A stretch of DNA of 64,000 nucleotides from Dactylorhiza incarnata (taxonomy: Eukaryota; Streptophyta; Magnoliopsida; Asparagales; Orchidaceae), in the NCBI GenBank assembly GCA_033032865.1, contig JAWHQI010000505.1, positions 57,501 to 121,500 on the forward strand. The letters run 5' to 3'. The number at the start of each line of letters is the position of its first letter. Positions within the stretch are counted from its first letter, which is position 1. The notes under the pieces are model-generated. The model was given only the letters and a program-made list of their open reading frames with translations, had not been told where the DNA came from and did no database searches. Below are positions 1 through 11,465 of this stretch, one piece after another. Both the position numbers and the translations under genes were made by a program.

Positions 1-1196
1 GTGGTGCCTTAGACGGGACACATGTTGATGCAAGTATTCCAGTTAAAAAACAAGTACCATATATTGGGCGACATAGAATTATTACACAAAATGTTATGGC
101 TGTTTGTGACTTCAACATGTATTTTACTTTCTCCATGGCTGATTGGGAGGGATCTGCGCATGATAGTCAGATTTTTAATTTTGCTATAAACAATCCCAAG
201 TATAACTTCCCGCACCCCCTAGGTAATGCAGTTATAATTATATTAGTTTTTTCCCTTATTTTTCATTAAAATTTGTGCGACGACCATGCAGGAAAATATT
301 ATTTAGTAGACGCTGGATATCCACTACAGAGAGGGTATATCAAACCATATCCAGATACGCGGAACCATCTTCCTGATTTTGCTCGTGGTAATCGTCCAGT
401 GGAGGGACTTCGATAGATTTTTAATCAAGCACACTCTTCTCTTAGGAGTGTGATTGAACGCACTTTTGGTGTGTGGAAGAAAAAATGGGCAATACTGCGC
501 GATATGCCAACCAATAGTTTTGAGAAACAGACACATATCGTCTTGGCGACAATGACTTTGCATAATTTTATACGGAGGCATCCATCACGTATAGATCCTG
601 ATTTTTGAGAAAGTGAGAGAATGCGTACGGGAGGCGGACTAGACTCACAGAGACAATATTATATATGCATTGATACAGCAAGTGGTGTTGACGAGATGAT
701 AACACTGTGTGAGTCTATAACACAACAGCTCTATGATGCAAGAAGGTAATATTCACTACTCATATATGTTATATTTTATTTTAATATAAGAATCTAATAT
801 AAAATATTTTCAATCATATAGGTGATACGCCGAACTACTGCCATGCAGCCAATGAATCTGTGCGGAAAGACTTTAAAATTTTGTTCTGTAACGTTGGTTT
901 GTAATATCTGAAAACCATTCTAATTTTATTTGGTATGTCGTGTGACATTTGTTTTTAATATTTAAAACTATTTCAGGCATTAAACAAAAAAGTTAAATTA
1001 AATAAAAAAATAACCAACAAAAAACTCCATTTTTGTCAAACCGTTTGTACAAAACAGCTTATCAAAAGCTTTGGAAACTCCATTTCACACAAACAGTTTT
1101 TTAACAAAACTCTGTTTTCCAAAAACATCGCTTTTACTATCAGCAGCTATGTATCAACAACTTTTCATCAACAACAACTCACCCAAACTGGCCCTG
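1..1196 (+). mobile_element. PIF/Harbinger DNA transposon, 3' portion
   Basis: The segment contains the C-terminal half of a Harbinger-type DDE transposase followed by about 450 bp of AT-rich tail. It ends near 1196 in a terminal-repeat-like sequence whose reverse complement begins CAGGGCCAGTTTGGGTGAG, a typical PIF/Harbinger or hAT end; the transposase assigns it to Harbinger. The 5' half lies outside the window. It is inserted in a Ty3 chromovirus pol: RNase H codons begin directly after the end (1197 onward) and resume at 7292. I could not define the TSD because the left end is missing. Confidence 0.8.
3..749 (+). pseudogene. PIF/Harbinger DDE transposase fragment
   Basis: The frame starting at 3 reads a GALDGTHVDA block holding the first catalytic Asp, then a WEGSAHDS block with the second. 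A GT-AG intron (223-291) follows, then a GKYYLVDAGYP block and an IERTFGVWKKKW block with the catalytic Glu. These three motifs in this order are diagnostic of plant DDE_Tnp_4 transposases, which cut and paste the element together with a Myb-like partner protein. In-frame stops at about 415 and 606 show that it is inactive. The N-terminus and the Myb-like ORF are not in the window. Confidence 0.85.
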
Positions 1197-1219
1197 AAAG
1201 GATTAGGAGTCATACTTAT

Positions 1220-2677
1220 TGATAACTTCTTGAAAAGAAGTTATTATCACTATTAAATATGATTTTATAACACATTTATTCATGGATCATGTATTTAAAA
1301 AGCTTAATACTTCGATATTTTCATTATTAATTTAAGTATGGATATATTCATTATATTGCTATGTTTTCATTGTAGAAATGATGGAGGTATCATCCCTAAG
1401 AAAAATGCTGAAGGAGCCATCCCGAAGAAATGAAGAAAAAAAAAACAATTTTTCTGTCCAAGTAAAATTGTTGCAACAACTTTTTTTGGGTTAAAAAAGT
1501 TGTTGCAACAAGTCTGGATCCGAAAATACAGATTTTAATTCCGCATTTTATGATTGCGGCGGTTACAAACATGGAGAGAGTGCGTCTTTTTCAGAGGATT
1601 TTCGAAATATAAGTGGGAAAACACTTAAGGTAGTTATTGGAAGAGGAGGGAGAAAAAGTGGGGAGTTATCTTTCACGCCAAAGAGAAATTCCTGGACAGA
1701 TTTTATTCCGGGCGGTTTTACTGTTCACGAAAGGGGGAGACGACAGATTTTCGGCCAAGGGAAGAAGGAGGTGGATTTTACTGCAGCGTTTTAGGGAAGA
1801 AACTCTTGCATCTTTCTTCTTCTTTTTAATTATGTCTAGTAAGAACTTCCAATTTGTGTGTGATCTCTCCTTCATCATGAACTAATTTCCTTTGTCTTGT
1901 ATGTTGAAAGTACTTTGTTTGTTGTGATGTTTTGATTTTAATTTTCTTGTGGATGTTTGAAATACTATCTTTATTGAATTTATGATTTTGTTCTTGGAAA
2001 TTTTGGCTTAAGTCTCATCTTTAAATTTGCTTGGCAAGATTCGAGAGAGGAGTCAGGCTAGATGAGTATTTTATATTGCGCGACAAGATTCGAGAGAGGA
2101 GTTGCGTAAATTTGTCACCAAGGTTTTCGCCTTTATACTGCGTTGCAAGATTCGAGAGAGGAGTGGCGTAAGTGCATCATAAATTTAATATATTGAAGAA
2201 GGGAGAAAGAGATTTCGCCTTCTCGGTAGCAACATTGATTTGTGTGCTTGATGTTATTCTTTATTGTTACTTAAGTTAGAGATAACTAGGGAAATAGGGG
2301 GTAAACGGATTTCATAGATCGAGAGATCATGTTTTCCACTTTCAAATCGTTGCATGATAGTCATTTTAGCGTCCATATCGAATCACTTCAAGTATCCATC
2401 ACAATAAGCAAGGGAAATCAACGTACAAGATCTTTTCTCTAAATTGTTATCAAAAATACATTTAGATAATCGTAGTTGTAATCTTTAGAAGTTACTATAA
2501 TTAGTTGTTTTCAAAATCAATCATCTCGCTAATTAATCAACTTGAATTTAAAGAAAAGGATAAGCTAGTATTTGCGAGCATTAGATTTAACACATCCTCG
2601 TGGGAACGATCTCTACTCACACTTTATTACTTAAACCAACACGTGCACTTGCGTATATATCTGCTTTTCGGCTATCA
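1220..2677 (+). repeat. 5' LTR of the pol-less element
   Basis: The LTR is 1,458 bp, TG...CA, and matches 5818-7286 over its whole length with scattered substitutions and small indels. It begins with a perfect stem-loop (1222-1231 pairs with 1235-1244, loop GAA). It carries three spaced copies of AAGATTCGAGAGAGGAGT between about 2037 and 2166. Confidence 0.92.
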
Positions 2678-2683
2678 AGTTTT

Positions 2684-2701
2684 TGGCGCCGTTGCCGGGG
2701 A
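2684..2701 (+). other. Primer-binding site, tRNA-Asp
   Basis: TGGCGCCGTTGCCGGGGA is the exact complement of the 3' 18 nt of plant tRNA-Asp(GUC) including CCA. It lies 6 bp after the LTR end, where minus-strand synthesis is primed. Confidence 0.9.
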
Positions 2702-2926
2702 AGTATAAACTAATTTAATGTTTTCTTGCAATATTAGTAAACTCTGAGTATTTAGAGCTCAAGTTTTTGTTGTTCTATTTGAGAAATTAATTGTGAAGTT
2801 ATTGTTTTTTTTAATTCTTTTTTTTCATTGTTATTTTAAATTTTCTAAGCGAGCCTCAATAGTGGTTTGTATTTGTACAACTAGTTTATGCATCATTTCA
2901 ATTTGTGAATCCACCCATGCAACATC

Positions 2927-4214
2927 ATGTTTTCTTACTTTCAATGTCGATGGTGCGGGTTTTATACTCATAATAGTAATGAATGTTGTATAGGAGACCA
3001 TGGTTATACGTCATATGACTCACCTTACGGAGCACCATTATCATATGATATGTCATATGACGAGCCTAATTTTTATAATTACGCACCTCTACAACAAGTA
3101 TCGTTCCCTTATTTCAGCACGACCCCTCAAAGGCTGCAAAGAAGTGGGGAACAATGCATATTCTGTCATAGCACCGACCATATATTAAAAGAGTGTGCTG
3201 CATTACAACGTAAAAGGGAGGAGGATAAGGGGTCGTATATTGAAATTAGTATATCTGATTATCCACCTTGTCTACGGGGGGCTATTGCGGATTCACTCCG
3301 CACACATGACGTTCCTTCTACCTCTGATGATCCATACGCAATACCACCTTGTCTACGGGGGAGTATTGCGGATTTTCCTATTGTATTTTCTGATGATTTG
3401 TGCAATGACATGGTTGCGCCTCCTCTACACACGCATTCATCATCTCTTTTGGATTCAGCCCACGAGGAACCAAACCACATGTTCTATGATATTGCGGTTG
3501 ACGCAGTTCCTCATTTGCATAAACTTTCTACACTCATTTCCACCGATCCTGTTTTAGCCATCCAGCAGAGCGAGGCTACAGAGATTGTAGCTAGTCGAGT
3601 TGCAAAAGTTTGACGAGGACATCTCACCGGTTGAGGAAGTATCCACTTCCTCACTTGTTGACGATGCCAATGTCGCTTGCGTGACTCCTATACCCTCTGA
3701 TATCTCTTGCCCCGCCTTGGATGTCAACATCAGTGTACGTGCTTTGGAGCCTGTTGGGAGTGAGACCGGGACCACTCCCATGATTTTCAATTACTTAAGT
3801 CTTTCTTCTAATTTATTTCCTAAACCCCCTTCTCCATCTAAGTCTATGCAAGTGGATGAGTCGCAGGTGCATCAGGAGGATAGGGAGCAACAAGCTCAAT
3901 TTGATGCGGTGTGCATCCTCTTTTGTGAGGAGGTTGATCCCTCCTTCATCGAGACAACTCTACTTGTTGCTTTCTCCACATGTATTATCCCTGAGGACGA
4001 TGACACCTTACTAGACAAGGATATATATTTTGATGAGATGAGTGAGGAGAAGACCTCCTCCTCCTCTTATTTTCTATTCCCCTTACCTGTGAATTTCATG
4101 TATTATTATTCAGGAGAGGGAGTAACTGTGTTATCTCCGTATCGGTACCCGTTACCACAACGGATATTAAGGCAGTTACCTGTTCATTTTATCTTTCACA
4201 GACCAATAATCTAG
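2927..4214 (+). pseudogene. Two-zinc-knuckle acidic Gag-like ORF, frameshifted
   Basis: The first frame (ATG at 2927, stop at 3611-3613) begins with CX2CX4HX4C at residues 7-20 and has a second CX2CX4HX4C about 70 residues later. It continues into a low-complexity acidic region with a repeated PPCLRG-IAD block. The next frame (about 3600-4214) continues with the same composition, so a one-base shift near 3600 probably split a single ORF of about 420 codons. Zinc knuckles in Gag bind element RNA. No capsid-like region is evident. It is the only coding region of this element. Calling it Gag-like rests on the knuckles and its place after the primer site. Confidence 0.6.
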
Positions 4215-4580
4215 AATATTTTTAAGGCCTGAATAAGTCATGCTGGGGAGACAATAAATCCAGTAGTTATCTTATTTTTCCTGCATTTTTATTTTTCCAA
4301 GTCTAGTTTAATTAGTTTAATTTTTGTTGTTGTCTATTTTTCCTTGTTTGTTGGAGTTCACCACTGCAGGTACACTTCATTTGGACTTAGCAGCAGAATT
4401 TTTGATCTTATTTCTCCTCCTAAGTACGTAAAGAGAAAAGATGTGAAGAAGCTTTGGATTACTGATTCCAGGGGAGTATTTACATTCACATTTTCTTTTG
4501 CTTGATTAAATATTCCTTTGCTCAAATATGACATATCGTATGCATGCTTTAAGTGATATCTTTGTTAGAGACTAGCAAAA

Positions 4581-4598
4581 ATCCTAAGTGTGGGGGTG
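4581..4598 (+). other. Internal polypurine-tract-like copy
   Basis: An ACTAGCAAA...CTAAGTGTGGGGGTG block nearly repeats the sequence just before the 3' LTR (5790-5817). It sits about 370 bp after the ORF, and could act as a second plus-strand primer or mark an internal duplication. Confidence 0.45.
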
Positions 4599-5040
4599 AT
4601 GACACTATTCTAGATGGGTGAAACATGGTTTTATTTATTACTTCATTGATTACCCTTAATCTTATACTCATGATTGTGTTATTCAAGTCATTTAATTACA
4701 ATTGATGACGAGTCAAGCTTAGGATTACCAATTATAAAATTAAAACTTATTTTGATCGGATAAGCTTCATTTAAGATTTTTCTCCTATGCAGTTTATTTT
4801 ATTTTCTCAAACGAATTTTCTCCTATGCAAAAACATTTTTATTGAATGATGTACGAAATGATGGAAGCTTAAGCAATAATTGAATTATTGATGTAAGCTA
4901 AAATCTGAGTTCAGTAGTTGATTGGTAAGAGGATCTAGGGACTTCAATTTGTGAGTCATTTCATTTTGAAACGAATTATCTTATAATCCTTCTTAATATA
5001 TTTTAATGAATGTCTATATTTATGGGTGTTTAATTTTCCA

Positions 5041-5320
5041 TAAAAAAGTGAAAAAAAGAACATCTCATAGTGATATGAGGCCTAAGTATGTTCACACATG
5101 CTTGGAATGATCCCAACTATGAGATTTATAAAAAAAAGTGAAAAAAGAACATCTCATAGTGATATGCGGCCTAACCGCCTAAGTATGTTCACACATGCTT
5201 GGAATGATCACAACTATGAGATTTATAAAAACATTGTGCAAAAGAGAAAAATAGTTCATAGTGATATGCGGCCTAAGTATGTTCACACATGCTTGGAATG
5301 ATCCCAACTATGACTTCAAG
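5041..5320 (+). repeat. Tandem repeat, three units of about 88-98 bp
   Basis: Three units share CATAGTGATATG, GGCCTAAGTATGTTCACACA and TGCTTGGAATGATC blocks. In the first two units an ATCTCATAG/CTATGAGAT inverted pair brackets the unit, so each can fold as a large hairpin. The second unit has an 8-bp internal duplication. No coding potential. Confidence 0.8.
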
Positions 5321-5796
5321 AAATGTTGTATAGTTAAACTAAACCCCATATAATATACCATCATTAAGATTATTAAGGAGAAGATTTTTTTTATCTCGTT
5401 ATCAAAAGTTTATAGTTCTAGCCACGTTTATGATGTCCCTGTAAATTCTCTTTCAATCGAACTACCAAACTTATGTGAAAACCAAATCATGATTCAACTT
5501 ATTCTTTTTCATCCTCATTAGTATGAAAGTTCAAGATTATAAACTTGTGTAGGATTAATGAATTTTGAGAATTGACACACACTGCACTAGAAAGCTAAAC
5601 TGAATGTTATCCTCGATCAATCTAATAAATTTTCTTTTGTAATTGTGAAATCCTGAAGATTGATAAGTCTTTCAATTGTTAAAAGAAATTTCTTGTGATA
5701 ACTGTTCTTATATCAGTGATAAGGGTCTATCGAAGTTGTATTATATAGTTGATCACCCAATTAAACTATTGTGAATTATCTTCGCTAGGGACTAGC

Positions 5797-5817
5797 AAAG
5801 TCTTAAGTGTGGGGGTG
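5797..5817 (+). other. Polypurine tract before 3' LTR
   Basis: AAGTGTGGGGGTG lies immediately before the TGATAAC start of the 3' LTR, in the position of the plus-strand primer. Confidence 0.7.
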
Positions 5818-7286
5818 TGATAACTTCTTGAAAAGAAGTTATTATCACTATTAAATATGATTTTATAACACATTTATTCATGGATCGTGTATTTAAAATG
5901 CTTAATACTTCGATATTTTTATTATTAATTTAAGTATGGATATATTCATTATATTGCTATGTTTTCATTGTAGAAATGATGGAGGTATCATCCCTAAGAA
6001 AAATGCTGAAGGAGCCATCCCGAAGAAATGAAGAAAAAAACAATTTTTCTGTCCAAGTAAAATTGTTGCAACAACTTTTTCAGTTGTTGAAAAGTTGTTG
6101 CAACAAGTCTGGATCCGAAATTACAAATTTTAATTCCGCATTTTATGATTGCGGCGGTTACAAACATGGAGAGAGTGCGTCTTTTTCAGTGGATTTTCGA
6201 ATTATAAGTGGGGAAAACACATAAGGTGGTTATTATTGGACAAGAGGAGAGAGAGAAAGTGGGGGGAAGTTATCCCTCTCACGCCAAAAAGAGAAATTCC
6301 GGGCAGTTTTTACTATTCATGCGGTTTTACTGTTCACGCAAAGGGGAGAAGACAAATTTTCGGCGAAGGGGAAGAAGGAGATGGATTTTCCTGCAGCATT
6401 TTGGGGAAGAAATTCTTACATCTTTCTTTTCTCCTTAACCATGTCTAGTAAAATATTTACAATTGCGTGTTCTCCTTTTTCCATTATGAACTAATTTTCT
6501 AAGTCTCGTATGTTGCGAGTACTTTGCTTTATTGTGATGTTTGAACCTTAATTTTTATTATGAATATTTGAGATTTTATCTTAATTGAATTTATGAAGTT
6601 GTTCTTGGAAATTTTGAGTTAAGTTTTCATCTTTAAATTTGCTTGGCAAGATTCGAGAGAGGAGTCAGGCTAGATGAATGTTTTATTCTGCGTGGCGAGA
6701 TTCGAGAGAAGAGTTGCGTAAGTATTTCACCAAAATTTCCGTCTTTATACTACGTTGTGAGATTCGAGAGAGGAGTAATGTAAGTTTATCATAATTTCAA
6801 TATATCGTAGAAGGGAGAAAGAGATTTCGTCTTCTCGGTAGCAACATTGATTTGTGTACTTAATGTTATTCTTTATTGTTACTTAAGTTAGAGATAACTA
6901 GGGAAATAAGGGGTAAACAGATTTCATAGATCGAGAGATCATGTTTTCCACTTTCAAATCGTTGCATGATAGTTATTTTAGCGTCCATATCAAATCACTT
7001 CAAGTAACCATCACAATAAGCAAAGGAAATCAACGTACGAGACTTTTTCTCTAAATTGTTATCAAAAGTATTTTTAGATAATCGTAGTTGTAATCTTTAG
7101 AATTTATTATAAGTTGTTTTCAAAATCAATCATCTCGTTAATTAATCAACTTGAATTTAAAGAAAAGGTTAAGCTAGTAATTGCGAGCGTTAGATTTAAC
7201 ACTTCCTCGTGGAAACGATCTCTACTCACACTTTATTACTTGAACCGATACGTGCACTTGCGTATATAAACACTTTTCGCGTATCA
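5818..7286 (+). repeat. 3' LTR of the pol-less element
   Basis: Direct repeat of 1220-2677, 1,469 bp, TG...CA. It has the same terminal stem-loop (5820-5829 with 5833-5842) and the same three AAGATTCGAGAGAGGAGT-like copies (about 6648-6775). The right TSD CTTAT follows. Confidence 0.92.
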
Positions 7287-7291
7287 CTTAT

Positions 7292-8970
7292 GCAGCACAA
7301 TAGGGAAGTCACTTACGCGTAGCGGCAGTTGAAGCCACATGAACTTAATTACGTGACCCATGACTTAGAGTTGGGCGTTATGGTCTTCGCTCTCAAAATC
7401 TGGAGGCATTACTTGTATGTAGTAATATGCGAGATCTTCTCCGACCACAAAAGCCTCAAGTACATATTCACTCAAAAGGAGCTGAATCTTTGACAGAGCC
7501 GGTGGTTAGAATTTCTATGTGACTGCGACTTTGCCCTCCAATACCACCCCGACAAAGCCAAAAAAGTTGTTGATTCCTTAAGTCGTCAACCCTCAGTGGT
7601 CGGGAGCTGGATAGAACTGTTACCATAGAAGTTGATCTGATCCTTAGCAGACTTAAGCATAACTCTTATCGCTCACAGGGATCTGCTGGAATACCAAGCC
7701 CAATTATATTGGATGGAGATTCAGCATGATATTCAGTATATGAAACACGAGGCCAAAAAGATCGATCAGGATGAAGCCCAAATCATCCGAACTCTGCAAG
7801 ATGGTGCACAAGATGATTATAACTTACATGATGACATTTTGCAATACAAGCACCGCGTATTCATCCCCTCCAGCGGGGTAATACGAGAGGAGATACTTCG
7901 CGAAGCACACCAGTCAAGGTACTGATTTGCGAAGAACTCAGTATTGGCCGGGTATGAAGAAATACGTCACCGATTATGTGACACATTGCCAGACCTGTAA
8001 GATGGTCAAGACCAAGTGTAGCAACCCAGGAGGTTTATTGCAACCTCTGCCAATACCAGAGTGGAAGTTTGAAGACATCTCTATGGATTTTGCCCACAAC
8101 CTACCACAATCGCGTACAGGAAATGACTCAATATGGGTCATGATGGATCGCCGCACGAAGGTAGCTTGATTTATTCCAAACCGACAAAGCGATGGTGTCG
8201 ATGTTCTGGCTAGACTTTTTATAGAGCAGGTAGTCCGATTTCATGGAGTACCCAAGTCCATCGTATCTGACCGTGACGGAAGCTTCACTTCGAAGGAATG
8301 GAGGAGGGTGCAGGTTTATCTAGGTACCAAATTAGCCTTCAACACCGCATTCCACCTGCAGATCGATGGATAGATCGAAAGAACAAATCGGACTATGGAA
8401 GATCTGCTCCGACTATGCATAGTAGACCACAACGAGCCTTGGGAGCAGTTGCTTACCACTGGTGGAATTTTCATATAACAACAACTTCAAGGAAAGTATC
8501 AAGATGACACCATACGAGGCTCTGTATGGAAGACATTGTCGGACCCCCGTTGTCTTGGGCCCAGGACGAGGACCCTGAAGCCCTGGGAGTTGCTTATATT
8601 GATGACACTACGACAATTATTTGGCTAATCCAAGATCGGATACGGGAAGAGCAGAGCCAACATGCTAAGTATTATGATGCGCGACATCGACCGGTGGAGT
8701 TTAACGTGGGAGAGATGGGGTTTTTGAAAATCAAGCCCATGCACGGTATCTCCCGGTTAAAGAAGCAGAAGAAGTTGGATCCCCGCAATTTGGGACCATA
8801 TCAGGTGATAGAACGCGTTGGCCCAATTGCGTATCGATTAGCCCTGCCCCGAGAGTTGGGGAATCTTCATGAAGTTTTCCATATCTCTTCATTGAGACGT
8901 GTCCTTCGACAACCGGATCATCATCTTCCCACTCCGCCAACACCGATACAGTCCGACAGATCTATTTAGC
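7292..8970 (+). pseudogene. Chromovirus RNase H and integrase, degraded
   Basis: RNase H continues across the nested insertion with [17 protein letters not shown] and [12 protein letters not shown] blocks, interrupted by stops. Integrase follows: the HHCC region ends in HCQTCKMVKTKC (about 7985-8020), and the core shows DISMDF, SIVSDRDGSFTS and ERTNRTMEDLLR, holding the D, D and E catalytic positions. From 8526 a frame resembling the C-terminal integrase domain reads KLDPRNLGPYQV and LHEVFHISSLRR. At least five in-frame stops (for example at 7922 and 8167) and frameshifts make it non-functional. The motif set is typical of Ty3 chromoviruses. Confidence 0.88.
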
Positions 8971-9120
8971 TAGAGGCAATAAAGATAATAGACTCCAAAG
9001 TCAAAGACCTGCCGAACAAAACCATCACGATGGTCAAGATTCTATGGTCGAACTGTGGATGAGATGAATACGCGTGTGAACCCGAGACCCTTGTCCGAGA
9101 AAAGTACCCCGAGCTCTTTC
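8971..9120 (+). pseudogene. Chromodomain-like C-terminus of chromovirus integrase
   Basis: After the integrase stop the sequence reads IIDSKVKDLPNKTITMVKILW, then a stop, then ETLVREKYPELF. This matches the usual chromodomain tail of Tekay-type integrases, which directs integration to heterochromatin. One stop interrupts it. The assignment is by pattern recognition only. Confidence 0.7.
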
Positions 9121-9668
9121 TCCAGGTATGTTACACTCACCCACTACTTTAAGCAAGTTTTTGGGGATGAAAATCCTCTTATTTTTATTGGATTGCAACA
9201 TCCCAGCTTTTATTGGGTCACTAGAACCCTAATAGACCCAATAAAAGTGGCATGAACCCCTACCCAATGCCCCAAAGAGGAGGGAGGTGACCCTATTTGG
9301 GGATTTTGGGCAAGAGAACTCTGATTTGAGTTATATCAGTTCCTATAGTCTCGTATAGTCAATATGAGTGTGATGAAACTTGTTTCATTGAAATCCGAGG
9401 GCATATGGTTAATATTACCGTTCATCGTGGAACGTCACGATTACGAGAAATTTGAATATTAAGTTAGAGAACTACGATTTGAGTTTTGTCAGTTCCTATG
9501 GACTCGAATAGTCAATACGAGTATGATGGGACTCGCTGCATTGCAATCTGAAGTCATATGACAAATATGGGCACTTTGAGTTTCATAGCGCGTCGTGACG
9601 CACAATTTTCAGATATTGAGCAATTAAACTCCGATTTGACCGGGGTCTGCGTCGGCCTGCTCTTCGGT

Positions 9669-9730
9669 GGTATGATTGATGTGTGCAAGCTTTATTGTGC
9701 ACTGAAAAGCGCGCACACATCAATCATACC
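9669..9730. repeat. Perfect 18-bp inverted repeat in LTR U3
   Basis: GGTATGATTGATGTGTGC (9669-9686) is the exact reverse complement of 9713-9730, with a 26-nt loop. Confidence 0.85.
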
Positions 9731-10171
9731 AAAATACCCCAACATTGACCCGTCCCCCGGAGACCTCGACCCACTTTGACTTTGACCGACATGAGCGACC
9801 CACCCCAGGGTTGACTTTGGTCAAACCCCTAAAAACTTAATTTTTGGAATTTTTCAAGAAAGGTTTCACCTCCCACATCACCAAGATCATTAAGACTCAT
9901 CTTCTAGCCTTGAAAAGGCTTTAATTTCATCAAATTCCCTACAGGGAATGGACCTTGGGCCAAGAGGAGGCCCAAAACCCCTCTCCTCCTTTTTTCCCCG
10001 AGCCCATTACCAAGACCAAAGGTTTCTACCTTACCTCTCATGCACATGCCACATGGCAGCACACCCAGGAGCTTAACAACTACCTTAAGCCACAAAAGGA
10101 GGCAACTAGTCCCACCTTAAAGTGGGATTAGTCCCACACCGGCAAGGAGGGGGGAGGGGCACCTCCCCGGC

Positions 10172-10180
10172 CTATATAAA
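10172..10180 (+). promoter_or_regulatory. TATA box of chromovirus LTR
   Basis: CTATATAAA followed by GACCCTTCCCC. The minus-strand solo LTR has the matching element at 46101-46110, so this marks the U3/R border (transcript start expected near 10205). Confidence 0.65.
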
Positions 10181-10533
10181 GACCCTTCCCCCTCTAGTTC
10201 TTCAGACTAAGCCCAAACGAACGCCCCCACCCCTGCCAGAGCCTCCCCTCGCTGAAAAATTCTCTGCCACCTCCCATGGCGAACCAACCCAGCACCTTCC
10301 AATCCCTCCCGTGAAAGGTGGAAATTCTTCCCCTCCCCCCCTTCCTCATCTTCCTGACGTGCATCATGCACCATCCGACCGCCGGAGCGCCGTCAGTGCC
10401 ACCCAATCCAAGCTCCAGGCTTGGCTAGTGGTCGCGCGTGATAAGCCCCGCCTAGCGCCGGTGGTGGCGCTGGGAGGGTGGTACACCACTGGAGGCTCAC
10501 CTCCCCGACGGTGGAAGACGGTGGTGCCGCCGC

Positions 10534-10544
10534 ATATATATAAA

Positions 10545-10578
<34 letters not shown>

Positions 10579-10720
10579 TATATATGTATATATATATGTA
10601 TATATATATGTATGTATGTATCTATATATATGTATATATATATGTATATATGTATATATATATGTATGTATATATATATGTATATATGTATATATGTATA
10701 TTTATACTATATATACAAAG
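10534..10720. repeat. TATATG/TA microsatellite
   Basis: An imperfect array of TATATA and TATATG units. Open in all frames, so the Tyr/Ile/Met-rich ORFs here are not genes. Confidence 0.95.
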
Positions 10721-10807
10721 AAAAACTTGGTGTAATGGTGCAGCCGAAGGAGTCAACTCCAGTCGTTCGATCAGGCGCCTAAAAAAATGCCCGTCCGATT
10801 AAAGTAC

Positions 10808-11068
10808 CGTGTTCGACGAACGCGAGCCCCGTTCGTCGAACGGCGCCCTGTTCGACGAACGCGGATTCCCGTTCGTCGCACGGAGCCCGCGCCCCCTTTC
10901 GACGAACGCGGTCGCCAGTTCGTCGAACGGAGCCAGCCCGCACCACCGTTCGACGAACGCGGGCGCCTGTTCGTCGAACGGAGCCCGCGTTCGACGAACG
11001 CGGGCGCCCGTTCGACGAACGCGGGCGCCCGTGTTCGACGAACGCGGGCTCCCGTTCGTCGAACGGAC
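10808..11068. repeat. GTTCGACGAAC palindrome array
   Basis: About twelve copies of GTTCGACGAAC or its reverse complement GTTCGTCGAAC (a few with one mismatch) in 260 bp, separated by GC-rich spacers such as GCGGGC. Many neighbours alternate in orientation. The array lies between two AT microsatellites inside the LTR and has no counterpart in the solo LTR at 42859-49287, so it may be a later insertion or local amplification. A TATAAATATA box follows at about 11070. Confidence 0.9.
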
Positions 11069-11168
11069 TTATAAATATAACAGCGGCGTGCCGGGGGTGG
11101 GCGGAGCCCGCCGGGGCGGGCGGGGTACTGTCGCGTGGGGCACGGGGGGCCCCCCGTGCACTGTCACT

Positions 11169-11169
11169 C

Positions 11170-11221
<52 letters not shown>

Positions 11222-11465
11222 GTATATATGTATATATATATGTATATATGTATATATATGTATATATATGTGTATATATATTTGTGTATATATATATGTA
11301 TATATGTATATATATATGTATATATATATGTATATGTATATGTATATATATGTGTATGTATATATATGTATGCATATATATGTATGTATATATATATGTA
11401 TGTATATATTTGTATGTATATATATGTATGTATATATTTGTATGTATATATATATATGTATATTG
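11169..11465. repeat. TATATG/TA microsatellite, second block
   Basis: Same composition as 10534-10720. The two blocks flank the palindrome array, as expected if the array inserted into or duplicated a microsatellite. Confidence 0.95.

Larger units (their letters stand above)
1220..7286 (+). mobile_element. Complete non-autonomous LTR retrotransposon, no pol
   Basis: Two direct LTRs (1220-2677 and 5818-7286), both TG...CA, are flanked by an exact 5-bp TSD, CTTAT, at 1215-1219 and 7287-7291. A tRNA-Asp primer site follows the first LTR and a G-rich polypurine tract precedes the second. The 3.1-kb interior encodes only a two-zinc-knuckle acidic protein and has no protease, RT, RNase H or integrase. 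It must have used enzymes of an autonomous relative. The tRNA-Asp site and the tract sequence are reminiscent of Athila or other plant Ty3 lineages, but with no pol I do not assign a lineage. It inserted into an already Harbinger-disrupted chromovirus. Confidence 0.92.

Noticed and set aside
10787..11074. Arg/Val/Glu-rich repeat protein
   Set aside because: Open in several frames because of the GTTCGACGAAC palindrome array; no start context, splice or homology signal.
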